Part shown: piece by piece, positions 1 to 5,980 of the stretch
Numbering within the stretch: position 1 is the first letter of the stretch
Layout: every line of letters begins with the position of its first letter
Assembly (NCBI GenBank): GCA_964639445.1
Contig: CAZXDA010000006.1
Span: 1 to 22,167, forward strand
Direction: 5' to 3'
DNA length: 22,167 bases
DNA from: 2-01-FULL-49-22 sp964639445
GTDB taxonomy: Bacteria > Patescibacteriota > Saccharimonadia > Saccharimonadales > UBA10212
Notes under the pieces: generated by a model
What the model was told of the DNA's origin: nothing
The model's database searches: none
Seen by the model: only the letters and a program-made list of their open reading frames with translations
Program-made: the position numbers and the translations under genes

Positions 1-401
1 TAGAAAGCCACGATAACGACGTGATAGACCTCGCTTGGTTTAATACGGCTTTGCTCTGGGATATATTCTCCTACTCTATTCAGATTCCGGGCGTGCCAAC
101 GCGGCGCATTCTTGGTGCGCGGTTCTAAGACTTCCAGATCCTCATTAAGATTGCGCCACGGCAGTTTCTTGTGGCGTTCCATATGATGTAACCCCCGCGT
201 TGCATGCAAGTTTTGCCCCATAAGCCTGGAAAACCAAAACAAAAGGTAGAGCAGTGTAAAATAAGCTGCCGCTTTTAAACTAATCAGACTCAGCAGCACC
301 GGCAGAAGTAAGATAGTCAAGCTGAGCGCCGCGGGAAAGATTTCTAGCGCCCGGTAACGCCTGTCCCGCTCAGACGGTTGTGGTATCTCTATTGACCTCA
401 T
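1..401 (-). CDS. Membrane glycosyltransferase, family 2-like (N-terminal part; runs off left edge)
   Basis: An open frame reads from ATG at 401 to the left edge, giving 133 complete codons with no stop. Two hydrophobic segments (about residues 22-40 and 43-60) are followed by a basic, His-rich cytoplasmic stretch. The last visible residues, VYHVVIVAF followed by a TA- codon (most likely Tyr), match the first beta-strand of GT-A family 2 enzymes (VVIPxYNE type), so the catalytic domain should start exactly at the edge. The call rests on this short motif plus the membrane-anchored architecture; substrate and product cannot be told. A TAAAAT hexamer lies 6 bases before the ATG and there is no Shine-Dalgarno sequence, which suggests a leaderless message. 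Confidence 0.6.
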   Translation of the reverse strand, partial: MRSIEIPQPSERDRRYRALEIFPAALSLTILLLPVLLSLISLKAAAYFTLLYLLFWFSRLMGQNLHATRGLHHMERHKKLPWRNLNEDLEVLEPRTKNAPRWHARNLNRVGEYIPEQSRIKPSEVYHVVIVAF

Positions 402-426
402 GCAACCATTTTACATTTTTCAATTA

Positions 427-503
427 GCATTAAGCATTAATTTCACACTGATCATTGATCATTTTCGAACAATGAAAATTGTAAATTGTGAAATGATAAT
501 TTC
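427..503. repeat. Degenerate heptanucleotide array 1
   Basis: The gap between the glycosyltransferase start and the next gene can be cut into eleven consecutive 7-base units in one register. Adjacent units repeat or nearly repeat: GCATTAA twice (427-440), ctgATCA/ttgATCA (448-461) and AAATTGT twice (476-489). The array ends about 25 bases upstream of the glycosyltransferase ATG. The periodicity is read directly from the sequence; any function is unknown. Confidence 0.6.
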
Positions 504-518
504 GCTTCATTGAAGCGA
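502..518. repeat. Short hairpin overlapping the stop codon of the 118-aa membrane protein gene
   Basis: Arms 502-508 and 512-518 (TCGCTTC / GAAGCGA) pair perfectly around a 3-base loop. On the minus strand the TGA stop (509-507) sits in the loop region. The bases that follow are A/T-rich but lack a real U tract, so this is at best a weak terminator or an mRNA 3'-end structure. Confidence 0.4.
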
Positions 519-863
519 TATTAGAGAGTTGGAGACAATTATGGCCAGGAGTAGCAAAAAAACAGTGGAAGCTAGCAAAAATATCGATACAAAGCGGCGG
601 ACATGGTAAACACGATTGCTTAAAAAGAGGGCGAGCGCCGCAGTAAATGCCATATAAACAGCGAGCGCATAAATATCAATCGGTTTACCGGGTAAATATT
701 GAGTACCGGTGATGTTTGGACGATAGGCGGCTGTAGTTGTGGGATTGCGCAACGGATCAAACCGCAGCAGTACCAAACTAACGCCTACAACCAATAAAAT
801 CGCTATTAGCGTTAAAAGTAGTAGTACCAGCCGGTCGTGCCAGTATTTTTTAGGTACTTCCAT
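507..863 (-). CDS. Small three-helix membrane protein, function unknown
   Basis: The 118-residue product has three clear hydrophobic segments (about residues 12-33, 62-82 and 91-112). A polar loop rich in Pro, Thr and Asn lies between helices 1 and 2. The N-terminus is short and basic, with no signal cleavage site or known motif. I do not recognise the family. The start ATG lies directly beside a 7-base repeat array (865-913). That array supplies a TAAACT hexamer 8 bases before the start, and no Shine-Dalgarno sequence is visible, so the gene may be expressed from a leaderless promoter. It lies between a glycosyltransferase and a tRNA pair, which does not indicate a role. Confidence 0.6.
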   Translation of the reverse strand: MEVPKKYWHDRLVLLLLTLIAILLVVGVSLVLLRFDPLRNPTTTAAYRPNITGTQYLPGKPIDIYALAVYMAFTAALALFLSNRVYHVRRFVSIFLLASTVFLLLLAIIVSNSLISLQ

Positions 864-864
864 C

Positions 865-913
865 AGTTTATAGTTTACAGTTTTTAGTGGTTAGTAAATA
901 GCTTTAAGTATTA
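865..913. repeat. Degenerate heptanucleotide array 2 (unit AGTNNNN)
   Basis: Seven consecutive 7-base units in perfect register, each beginning AG; units 1 and 2 are AGTTTAT and AGTTTAC, and later units diverge (AGTGGTT, AGTAAAT, AGTATTA). On the minus strand the first two units read ATAAACT and GTAAACT and end one base before the start codon of the 118-aa gene. The other end of the array lies 2 bases from the CCA end of tRNA-Gly. Confidence 0.75.
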
Positions 914-915
914 AA

Positions 916-989
916 TGGTGCGGATAGCGGGGATCGAACCCGCATCTCGACCTTGGGAAGGTCACATTCTACCACTAAACTATATCCGC
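916..989 (-). tRNA. tRNA-Gly (anticodon CCC)
   Basis: The minus strand folds as a cloverleaf: acceptor GCGGATA paired with TATCCGC, a GGTTCGATCC T arm, and anticodon stem TGACC/GGTCG enclosing loop TTCCCAA, giving anticodon CCC (reads GGG). Discriminator A and the terminal CCA are encoded in the DNA (916-918). It lies 23 bases downstream of tRNA-Thr on the same strand, so the two are probably cotranscribed. Confidence 0.93.
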
Positions 990-993
990 TTTA

Positions 994-1012
994 TCCTGAG
1001 CCTGTCGAAGGA
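994..1012. repeat. Dispersed imperfect palindrome (TCCTGAGCCTGTCGAAGGA)
   Basis: This 19-base imperfect palindrome (outer arms TCCT/AGGA) fills most of the spacer between the two tRNAs and directly abuts the CCA end of tRNA-Thr. A related copy with a changed centre is at 5951-5971. From general knowledge, repeats built on TTCGACAGGCTCAGG / TTCGATAAACTCAGG recur in many bacterial genomes; here only two copies are seen. Confidence 0.6.
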
Positions 1013-1089
1013 TGGAGCCACCTCGGGGAGTCGAACCCCGGACTTCCACTTTACGAAAGTGGCGCTCTAGCCGGCTGAGCTAAGGTGGC
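1013..1089 (-). tRNA. tRNA-Thr (anticodon CGT)
   Basis: Cloverleaf on the minus strand: acceptor GCCACCT/AGGTGGC, D arm with AGCTCAGCCGG, anticodon stem CCACT/AGTGG with loop TTCGTAA (anticodon CGT, reads ACG), and T arm GGGGTTCGACTCCCC. Discriminator T and an encoded CCA (1013-1015). A TATAAT hexamer 13 bases upstream is the likely -10 box of this tRNA pair. Confidence 0.94.
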
Positions 1090-1102
1090 ATTTACCTCTG
1101 TT

Positions 1103-1108
1103 ATTATA
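1103..1108 (-). promoter_or_regulatory. Likely -10 box of the tRNA-Thr/tRNA-Gly unit
   Basis: A perfect TATAAT on the minus strand lies 13 bases before the first base of tRNA-Thr, a fitting distance for a short precursor leader. No convincing -35 hexamer is seen at 16-18 bases spacing. Confidence 0.45.
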
Positions 1109-1123
1109 AAGGAATATAACAAA

Positions 1124-1450
1124 TTAAGCTGGAACTGTTAGAGCTAGTTCGCCTAGCATCCTGACAGCTTCTTCCTGGTGATAACGTTCATGCGCATCCG
1201 GATCAACAGCAAATTTGATAACGCCATAATCACCTGCCCACATTTTTACATCCCCATACTTACGCTTCAGCTCCTGAAGTGTCGCATGAGCCTCCTTTAG
1301 ATCCCATTTTCACTCATCTGTCAGAATTGGAACTGTCCTTATTGGTATATTTTGTAAAAATTTACGATGAGCTTCTTGTTTCGTTAGAGGTTGGTTATCA
1401 GGTAATCGAGCAGCTTCCACTAAAAACCCAATATAGCATAAACTGCTCAT
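1124..1450 (-). pseudogene. Small unknown ORF with one in-frame TGA (broken gene or readthrough)
   Basis: From ATG at 1450 a 46-codon frame ends at TGA (1312-1310). The same frame continues without another stop for 61 more codons to TAA at 1126-1124. The second part (KWDLKEAHATLQELKRKYGD, then acidic and amphipathic sequence) looks protein-like, so the two halves were probably one protein of about 107 residues, split by a single base change (for example GGA or TGG to TGA). TGA is an ordinary stop elsewhere in the window, so recoding is unlikely. I do not recognise the family. Alternatives are a functional short 46-aa protein, or a 39-aa product restarting at an internal ATG in the second half. 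The frame lies antisense to nothing and fills the gap between tRNA-Thr and tRNA-Asp. Confidence 0.45.
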
Positions 1451-1475
1451 TTTTGTTAAACTACATCTGTTACGA

Positions 1476-1551
1476 GGGGCTGTGGAGCAGCGGAGTGCTC
1501 GTCTCCCTGTCACGGAGAAGGTCGCGGGTTCAAATCCCGTCAGCCCCGCCA
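1476..1551 (+). tRNA. tRNA-Asp (anticodon GTC)
   Basis: Plus-strand cloverleaf: acceptor GGGGCTG/CAGCCCC, D arm with AGCAGCGG, anticodon stem TCTCC/GGAGA with loop CTGTCAC (anticodon GTC), T arm GCGGGTTCAAATCCCGT, discriminator G and an encoded CCA (1549-1551). The final A of CCA is also the first base of the left arm of the following palindrome. The last 17 bases of the gene recur, with one mismatch, at 1888-1904. Confidence 0.95.
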
Positions 1552-1592
1552 TCCTACTTCACTAAAGCTTCGTAGGATCGGCGAAGTAGGAT
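1551..1592. repeat. Palindrome A of the tRNA-Asp/GIY-YIG unit
   Basis: The segment has a perfect 10-base inverted repeat, ATCCTACTTC (1551-1560) and GAAGTAGGAT (1583-1592). An alternative 7-base partner, GTAGGAT, lies at 1572-1578, so two mutually exclusive hairpins are possible. Its core (CCTACTTC..AAAGCTTCGTAGG) resembles the reverse complement of palindrome B next door. Confidence 0.65.
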
Positions 1593-1621
1593 GCCCTCCG
1601 TAGCTTTATGCGAAGGAGGGC
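1593..1621. repeat. Palindrome B of the tRNA-Asp/GIY-YIG unit
   Basis: Arms GCCCTCC (1593-1599) and GGAGGGC (1615-1621) pair perfectly around a partly self-complementary centre (GTAGCTTTATGCGAA). Read on the opposite strand it begins CCTCCTTCGC and ends GCTACGGAGG, similar to palindrome A, so A and B look like diverged copies in opposite orientation. GGAGGG could also act as a distant ribosome binding site for the nuclease gene at 1636. Confidence 0.6.
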
Positions 1622-1635
1622 TTATAATTTTACTA

Positions 1636-1875
1636 ATGTATTATGTTTATATCTTGCGGACTAGAGACGGTAAACGAATTTACACTGGATTTACGACCGA
1701 CTTAGAACAGAGACTCAATGAACACAATTCGGGTAAAAGCAGGCATACAAATAAGTTTCGACCCTGGGAACTAGTGTCTTATTCTATGTTTGAATCTGAG
1801 GAAAAAGCCCGAAGCTTTGAGAAATATTTAAAGACGGGCTCTGGTATCGCATTCGCTAGAAGACATTTGCTGTAA
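1636..1875 (+). CDS. GIY-YIG domain nuclease, small UvrC/YhbQ-like
   Basis: The 79-residue product is a single GIY-YIG domain. The N-terminal strand MYYVYIL holds the first motif, the second is IYTGFTTDLEQRL about 15 residues later, followed by the conserved Asn-Glu-His region (NEHN). Glu57 in the helix (RSFEKYLKTGSG) fits the metal-binding Glu. Single-domain members of this family are often annotated as endonuclease-like, without a proven substrate. The frame is open upstream to an ATG at 1591, but that stretch runs through palindrome B; the ATG at 1636 gives the normal family N-terminus. The gene lies between tRNA-Asp and a duplicated 3' end of that tRNA, which suggests it is or was the cargo or mobilising enzyme of a tiny tRNA-targeted element. 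Confidence 0.85.
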   Translation: MYYVYILRTRDGKRIYTGFTTDLEQRLNEHNSGKSRHTNKFRPWELVSYSMFESEEKARSFEKYLKTGSGIAFARRHLL

Positions 1876-1887
1876 GCCGAAGCGCTG

Positions 1888-1904
1888 TCCCATCAGCCCC
1901 GCCA
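1888..1904 (+). repeat. Duplicated 3' end of tRNA-Asp (att-like repeat)
   Basis: TCCCATCAGCCCCGCCA matches the last 17 bases of tRNA-Asp (1535-1551) at 16 of 17 positions; the only difference is A instead of G at 1892. It lies 12 bases after the GIY-YIG stop and 4 bases before the stop codon of the convergent PpiC-like gene. A copy of a tRNA 3' end on the far side of an inserted gene is the classic footprint of integration at a tRNA. Confidence 0.7.
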
Positions 1905-1908
1905 CAAA

Positions 1909-3021
1909 TTAGAACTTGACGTAGGTACGGGGTGGCTGTTTCTTTTTTAGCTCTTCAACGTAGGTTTTGACGTCTTTGAGTGGGTAGGAGATGTGTTGAG
2001 CGGTAACAGTAGCACCGTCACTGGTTAAGACTTTGACGATCTCCAGTGTTACCGGCGCGCCGTTTTGAACTGGGCTGGCCACAATAATGTCAGATATCTG
2101 ACCAGGTTTAAGCTGAAAGAGTGCATCAACGACCTGCGGTGGCACATTGGGATTATTTTTGGTAATGCCAAAGCCGTAGTCTGCCCCACCAAGACTGGCA
2201 AAATCAGCGCCACCCTTGGCTTGGGCTAGCACTGATTGGGCCTTGGCTTGGGTAGCAGTGTCGAGCTTGGCGGCCACTTTCTCAGCCAAGATCTCTGATT
2301 TCAATGCCCGTTTAAAATCAGCAACCGACCAGCCCCAGTAATCGCGCAGCACGTCTGCAAAGACCTTATCGTTAGAACCCAGGCGATTTTGGTTGCGCAC
2401 GTCGGTAATCCTAGTGCTTATTTCCTTGTCGGACACGTTAATGCGATTTTTAGCGGCTAATTTTTTAATGTAAGCATTATTTATAACATCATTTAGTGCC
2501 TGCTTGCGATATTGCAGAAACTGCTGCTTAAGCAGTTCCGGCTTGGAGGTACTGCTAAAGGTGTCAATGTATTGAGTCTGATAGTAGTGCACGTAATGGC
2601 GCACTTCAAATAAATAGTTCTCATAATCTACAAATGTGTTGCCAACGCGAGCTACGGGAAATGGCACAACCTGAGTAACGTGATACAAAAAAGCGTTGTA
2701 TTGATAATACTTATAAAGCGCCAGGACACAGTAAACCAGAAGGCCAATAATTACACTGGTAATAATAGAGGTAGTGACAACTACTATGCGCCGTTTGGAG
2801 TGGCGCAGAGGATAAATATATTTGCGGGCGCCGGATAAAACAGCTTCGCGGTGCTCTGTAATTGTCTCGTTAGTGATGCGCGGTACGTCCTCGTCCGACA
2901 GTGGCGCTGGCTGGTTTTCGGCCAGAGGATTGAGCTTGGCGGCTGCCCCTTCGACAACATTATCAGGCACTAGATCGCGTACCTGCTTGGCCCTCTTCTT
3001 TAGTCTTCGTTTTATCTTCAT
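1909..3021 (-). CDS. Membrane-anchored PpiC/SurA-like peptidyl-prolyl isomerase homologue
   Basis: The 370-residue product has a basic cytoplasmic tail of about 77 residues and one transmembrane helix (about 78-103). The extracytoplasmic part has a helical SurA N-terminal-like region (about 125-260, with a long 'LLKQQFLQYRKQALNDVINNAYI' type helix) and a C-terminal region resembling the parvulin/rotamase fold (about 262-350; FQLKPGQISDIIVASP is typical). A role in folding secreted proteins at the outer face of the membrane follows from the family. The rotamase part is weakly conserved, so it may act only as a chaperone. Its ATG overlaps the stop of the upstream PH-domain gene by four bases (ATGA), so the two are translationally coupled. 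Confidence 0.75.
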   Translation of the reverse strand: MKIKRRLKKRAKQVRDLVPDNVVEGAAAKLNPLAENQPAPLSDEDVPRITNETITEHREAVLSGARKYIYPLRHSKRRIVVVTTSIITSVIIGLLVYCVLALYKYYQYNAFLYHVTQVVPFPVARVGNTFVDYENYLFEVRHYVHYYQTQYIDTFSSTSKPELLKQQFLQYRKQALNDVINNAYIKKLAAKNRINVSDKEISTRITDVRNQNRLGSNDKVFADVLRDYWGWSVADFKRALKSEILAEKVAAKLDTATQAKAQSVLAQAKGGADFASLGGADYGFGITKNNPNVPPQVVDALFQLKPGQISDIIVASPVQNGAPVTLEIVKVLTSDGATVTAQHISYPLKDVKTYVEELKKKQPPRTYVKF

Positions 3022-3557
3022 GATTCGACTGTTGCGGCTTCCTCTGTCTGATACGGTCTCTGGGATGGATGGATTCCTAATTTTCTTAGAGCTTCCACCA
3101 TCTGTTTTTGAATGCGCTCCGGGTGATGCACTTCCCTAATTACTAAATCCCCCACATAAGTTTGCACAGTTATTGTACCAAAGTGCAGCAGCGTTTCTTC
3201 CAGGCCGGCAATTTGGTAATTGATCATCTGGATTTGGTCAAGGCTGATGTCGACGAAGTTGATTTGTAGCAAACTACGGCTTTGCTGGATAAAACGCTGA
3301 TTGGTCATAATATAAACGCTAAAATACCACTTAACCCACCAAGGAAAGATTAGAATAATAGCTAAACCTAAACCAATGCCCAGACCGCCAAAAAACCAGC
3401 CGTATGTTGGCTTAATCAGTGCCGGCAACATACCAGCCAGCAAACCAATAGCGGCCAAAACTATGCCCTTGCGCATCACAATCGGATGCTTCTTAAAGAC
3501 CAATAGCACTTCTTCGTCATCAAATTGTTCCTTGAAGTGCTTGGGCTTTTCGCTCAT
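3018..3557 (-). CDS. Bacterial PH-domain membrane protein
   Basis: The 179-residue protein has two hydrophobic segments (about residues 31-48 and 54-75). They are followed by a bacterial Pleckstrin-homology-like beta sandwich (about 80-160), marked by YIMTNQRFI, VDISLDQIQ and the F/YG(T/D)ITVQT strand. The layout fits YdbS/YdbT-type bPH proteins, whose molecular role is poorly known. It is the first gene of a two-gene unit with the PpiC-like protein (ATGA overlap). A 7-base repeat array starts 7 bases upstream of its ATG. This array supplies a TATACG hexamer 9 bases before the start, and there is no Shine-Dalgarno sequence, so a leaderless transcript is likely. Confidence 0.8.
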   Translation of the reverse strand: MSEKPKHFKEQFDDEEVLLVFKKHPIVMRKGIVLAAIGLLAGMLPALIKPTYGWFFGGLGIGLGLAIILIFPWWVKWYFSVYIMTNQRFIQQSRSLLQINFVDISLDQIQMINYQIAGLEETLLHFGTITVQTYVGDLVIREVHHPERIQKQMVEALRKLGIHPSQRPYQTEEAATVES

Positions 3558-3564
3558 AAGTATA

Positions 3565-3599
3565 AGCGTATAGCGTATAGCGTGAAGCGTAAAGCGCGA
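3565..3599. repeat. Degenerate heptanucleotide array 3 (unit AGCGTAT)
   Basis: Five consecutive units in one register: AGCGTAT twice, then AGCGTGA, AGCGTAA and AGCGCGA. The array occupies the whole space between the PH-domain gene start and the CCA end of tRNA-Arg. On the minus strand each unit contributes a TATACG- or TTTACG-like word. Confidence 0.8.
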
Positions 3600-3601
3600 A
3601 G

Positions 3602-3676
3602 TGGTGCCCCCGGCAGGATTCGAACCTGCAGCTTCTCCTTAGGACGGAGTTGTTTTATCCGTTGAACTACAGGGGC
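3602..3676 (-). tRNA. tRNA-Arg (anticodon CCT)
   Basis: Cloverleaf on the minus strand: acceptor GCCCCTG/CGGGGGC, anticodon stem with CTCC/GGAG and loop GTCCTAA (anticodon CCT, reads AGG), T arm GCAGGTTCGAATCCTGC, discriminator A and an encoded CCA (3602-3604). It lies 12 bases after the stop of the MprF-like gene on the same strand. Confidence 0.93.
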
Positions 3677-3688
3677 GCTAAAGTTATT

Positions 3689-5905
3689 TTAACCTGTTTT
3701 TAGCTCCATGGCGCGTTCAAGATTAACGGCAATAAGTGCTAGATCGGCTAAATCGCCGTCGTAAGCCATATAAATTGGCTGCCACTCTGGGTCGAACTTA
3801 TTCTTAAACTGCTCTAAGCCTCTGGCTGAAAAGCGGCCGTCGCTTAAGGTTCGAGCAATGGTCAAAATCGTACCGCGAGCCTTGGCAAAAGGCACAAACC
3901 CCAGGTCAAAATACTTGAATTTTCCCTCTTTCCCTACCTCTTCAATTGATTTCATTAATAAGTAGGGCATCGCGTCGATGGCGTCAGGCGTATAGCGAAA
4001 TAAATCAATCGTAGTTACACTGTTTGGCCTAAATAAAGGTAAATTATTCGTGAAAGCCACCACCCTACCCTCTACGTCCTCTAAATAATCAACGGCTGTT
4101 TGATTTAAGTAGTCCTCGTCAAAGTGCCCCATGGCAAAACCATATTCTTTGCGGCCAGCGTGCCCCAGCCAGGCGTCAGAAACCGATTTAATTTGCTGAA
4201 CTAGCTCTGGCGGGTGCGGCGGCTGGCTTTGTTTATATTGATAAGCGGCTTTAAGAGCCCTATTAATCTTCCAGCGCCACCACTTGTCGCGGGCAGTAGT
4301 TTTGGCAAATTTATTAACGTTTATAAGCGCCGTGGCGCCAATCTGCATCTCGGCCAGCCCAGCCTTTTGGTAAAGACCAACATTTTCTTTGGCAATCGGT
4401 AAAAAGCATACTCTCAGATTTTTCTCTCTGGCCATACCCATAAAAGCACTAAGCAGCTTCTGGCGTGAATTATCGGTAGTAATTGGATCTGCCAGAGCAA
4501 AGGCGATCGGGCCAACAATTTTGTAGGCCACGAGACCATCAATATCTAGTGCTCGGAAATAATCTTTATCCGGCGGCCAAAGTTTAAAATAATCTTCTGA
4601 AGAATTGGAATAGGTTTTAAGTAATCTTTCGACCTCCGCTGGTGGTAAAACTCGTCTGCCTGTAGGCTGAGGCTTGAATAAAATCCAAAGTAAAGTTGCT
4701 GCGCCGGCCAAAATAAAAGCCGATTCAGTGTGAGCCAGTAGCGCACTTCGGATATGGACGCGGCTTACCACTTTGGGGCGCACCGTATAGTCAAAGAAGT
4801 GATCGATAGAGCGATTAACAATAGCAGCTTTGCGGTTATTAGTCCCTAGAAGAATAAAGGCCAAAACTACTACAGAAAGTGCGCTTGCCAAAAAGAAGGT
4901 AGCGTCTTTGAACCGAACGTCCCATGTTAATCTGCTTGGGCCTCGTTCAAAACTCTCGCTGGTTACAAAAAGAGCGCAAAATGTTAAAAGATAAAGCGCT
5001 AACAATAGCGGCTGTGGGGCGACGACCGAATATTTTAGAGCTTCGATACCGATTATCAACAGGAATATATGGCGCGCGCGGCGTTCGCCGCGCGCGAGGT
5101 GGCGGCTAAGATAAATCATCACCATGCCAACAACTACCCCATGCTGTGCCAACCAGGCATTGTCGTTGGCAAAATAGACTCCTTCGATTTTGCCTAAGAC
5201 ATGAATGTGCGCCAAGCTGACCAAGATAGCCAAAATACCATTTAAAAGCGCCCAAACGGCAAAGAAGTTTTTAATTAGGGCAGTTGGGGGCTGTACCTTA
5301 ACTTCTTCGGGTTGCCAAAATTTATCTCGCACATACCAAGCCAGCCACAGGACCAAAACCGTTTGGTAAATATATTGTGAAGCAGTATTAAAATGATTAT
5401 TACTGGCTAATTGAGTAAGAAATAATAAGCCATATAGAATCTGAAATAGTACAAACGAAGCCGAAAGCAATCTTTTACGCTTTAAGTAGTCATAAGCTGC
5501 CAAACCAAATATGGCCGAGGCTGTAATCACTGTTTCAATAGCATGAATAATGTAGCTGGCTGACACGTATTCTTGACAGCTATTACCTATCATCCGGCAA
5601 CTAGTTGGCAAAAGAGCATCAATTAAAGAGCCAACGGCAATGATTAAGAGCAACCAACTGCCGGTACTCATTTTACGGCGATACCAAAGTAACAGAGGGA
5701 TTATCAGAAGAATGGCCGCCCCCAAAATATCGCCTAATCTAAATAACCAGCTGTAAGGTTGACCCGGAGCCTCATATTGGCTAATGAGTGAGACTCGGGA
5801 AGAGATTTGATGATTAAGTAGCGGCGCCCAAAGCCAAGTTGTGGCCAGCAATATAAATGCTATCTGCCAAATATATGGCACAAACCTCCCGCAAAAATTC
5901 CTCAT
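3689..5905 (-). CDS. MprF-like protein: multi-spanning membrane domain plus C-terminal DUF2156 (aminoacyl-phosphatidylglycerol synthase-type) domain
   Basis: The 738-residue product begins with many hydrophobic helices (about residues 10-415) and ends with a soluble domain of about 310 residues. That domain matches the LPG-synthase C-terminal (DUF2156, double GNAT fold) family: ALADPITTD, an internal 'RVCFLPIAKENVGLYQKAGL' type helix, KINRALKAA, KEYGFAMGHFD, DLFRY and a final KYFDLGFVPFAKARG. In MprF enzymes this domain moves an amino acid from aminoacyl-tRNA to phosphatidylglycerol on the inner face, and the membrane part flips the lipid outward, lowering negative surface charge. Amino-acid specificity cannot be read here. 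The start ATG follows a TAGAAT hexamer by 9 bases, and the matching -35 lies within a 7-base repeat array. A perfect GC-rich 11-base inverted repeat (5073-5096) is embedded in the membrane-domain coding region. Confidence 0.8.
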   Translation of the reverse strand: MRNFCGRFVPYIWQIAFILLATTWLWAPLLNHQISSRVSLISQYEAPGQPYSWLFRLGDILGAAILLIIPLLLWYRRKMSTGSWLLLIIAVGSLIDALLPTSCRMIGNSCQEYVSASYIIHAIETVITASAIFGLAAYDYLKRKRLLSASFVLFQILYGLLFLTQLASNNHFNTASQYIYQTVLVLWLAWYVRDKFWQPEEVKVQPPTALIKNFFAVWALLNGILAILVSLAHIHVLGKIEGVYFANDNAWLAQHGVVVGMVMIYLSRHLARGERRARHIFLLIIGIEALKYSVVAPQPLLLALYLLTFCALFVTSESFERGPSRLTWDVRFKDATFFLASALSVVVLAFILLGTNNRKAAIVNRSIDHFFDYTVRPKVVSRVHIRSALLAHTESAFILAGAATLLWILFKPQPTGRRVLPPAEVERLLKTYSNSSEDYFKLWPPDKDYFRALDIDGLVAYKIVGPIAFALADPITTDNSRQKLLSAFMGMAREKNLRVCFLPIAKENVGLYQKAGLAEMQIGATALINVNKFAKTTARDKWWRWKINRALKAAYQYKQSQPPHPPELVQQIKSVSDAWLGHAGRKEYGFAMGHFDEDYLNQTAVDYLEDVEGRVVAFTNNLPLFRPNSVTTIDLFRYTPDAIDAMPYLLMKSIEEVGKEGKFKYFDLGFVPFAKARGTILTIARTLSDGRFSARGLEQFKNKFDPEWQPIYMAYDGDLADLALIAVNLERAMELKTG
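5073..5096. repeat. Perfect 11-bp GC palindrome inside the MprF-like gene
   Basis: CGCGCGCGGCG (5073-5083) and its exact reverse complement (5086-5096) are separated by TT. The surrounding gene is A/T-rich, so this is a strong local hairpin. It encodes the basic cytoplasmic loop LARGERRARH between two transmembrane helices. Confidence 0.7.
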
Positions 5906-5914
5906 TCATTTTCT

Positions 5915-5943
5915 ATTCTAGAGCTGTAACCTGTAACCTACAA
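5915..5943 (-). promoter_or_regulatory. Putative promoter of the MprF-like gene
   Basis: On the minus strand TTGTAG (5943-5938), 17 bases of spacer and TAGAAT (5920-5915) form a good sigma-70-type promoter. The -10 box ends 9 bases before the ATG at 5905, so the transcript would be almost leaderless. The -35 and most of the spacer are made of 7-base repeat units (AGGTTGT, AGGTTAC, AGGTTAC on this strand). Confidence 0.5.
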
Positions 5944-5977
5944 CCTGCCTGCCCTGAGTTTATCGAACGGGTAACCT
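5926..5977. repeat. Heptanucleotide array 4 (unit GTAACCT), interrupted by a palindrome
   Basis: GTAACCT occurs at 5926-5932 and 5933-5939, then ACAACCT at 5940-5946. A further GTAACCT lies at 5971-5977 out of phase. Between them lies a CCCTGAG..TCGAACGGG palindrome (5951-5971) related to the repeat at 994-1012, as if it had inserted into or beside the array. Confidence 0.65.
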
Positions 5978-5980
5978 GTT

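Noticed and set aside
1310..1312. Recoded TGA (glycine or tryptophan) as in some CPR lineages
   Set aside because: Several intact genes end in TGA, often in ATGA overlaps with the next gene, and no other internal TGA is seen in a clear gene.
1279..1575. Open frames on both strands across tRNA-Asp (98 aa plus, 80 aa minus)
   Set aside because: They read through the tRNA gene; peptides such as TGFEPATFSVTGRRAL are well-known false translations of tRNAs. Only the part of the minus frame from 1450 onward is kept, as the broken small gene.
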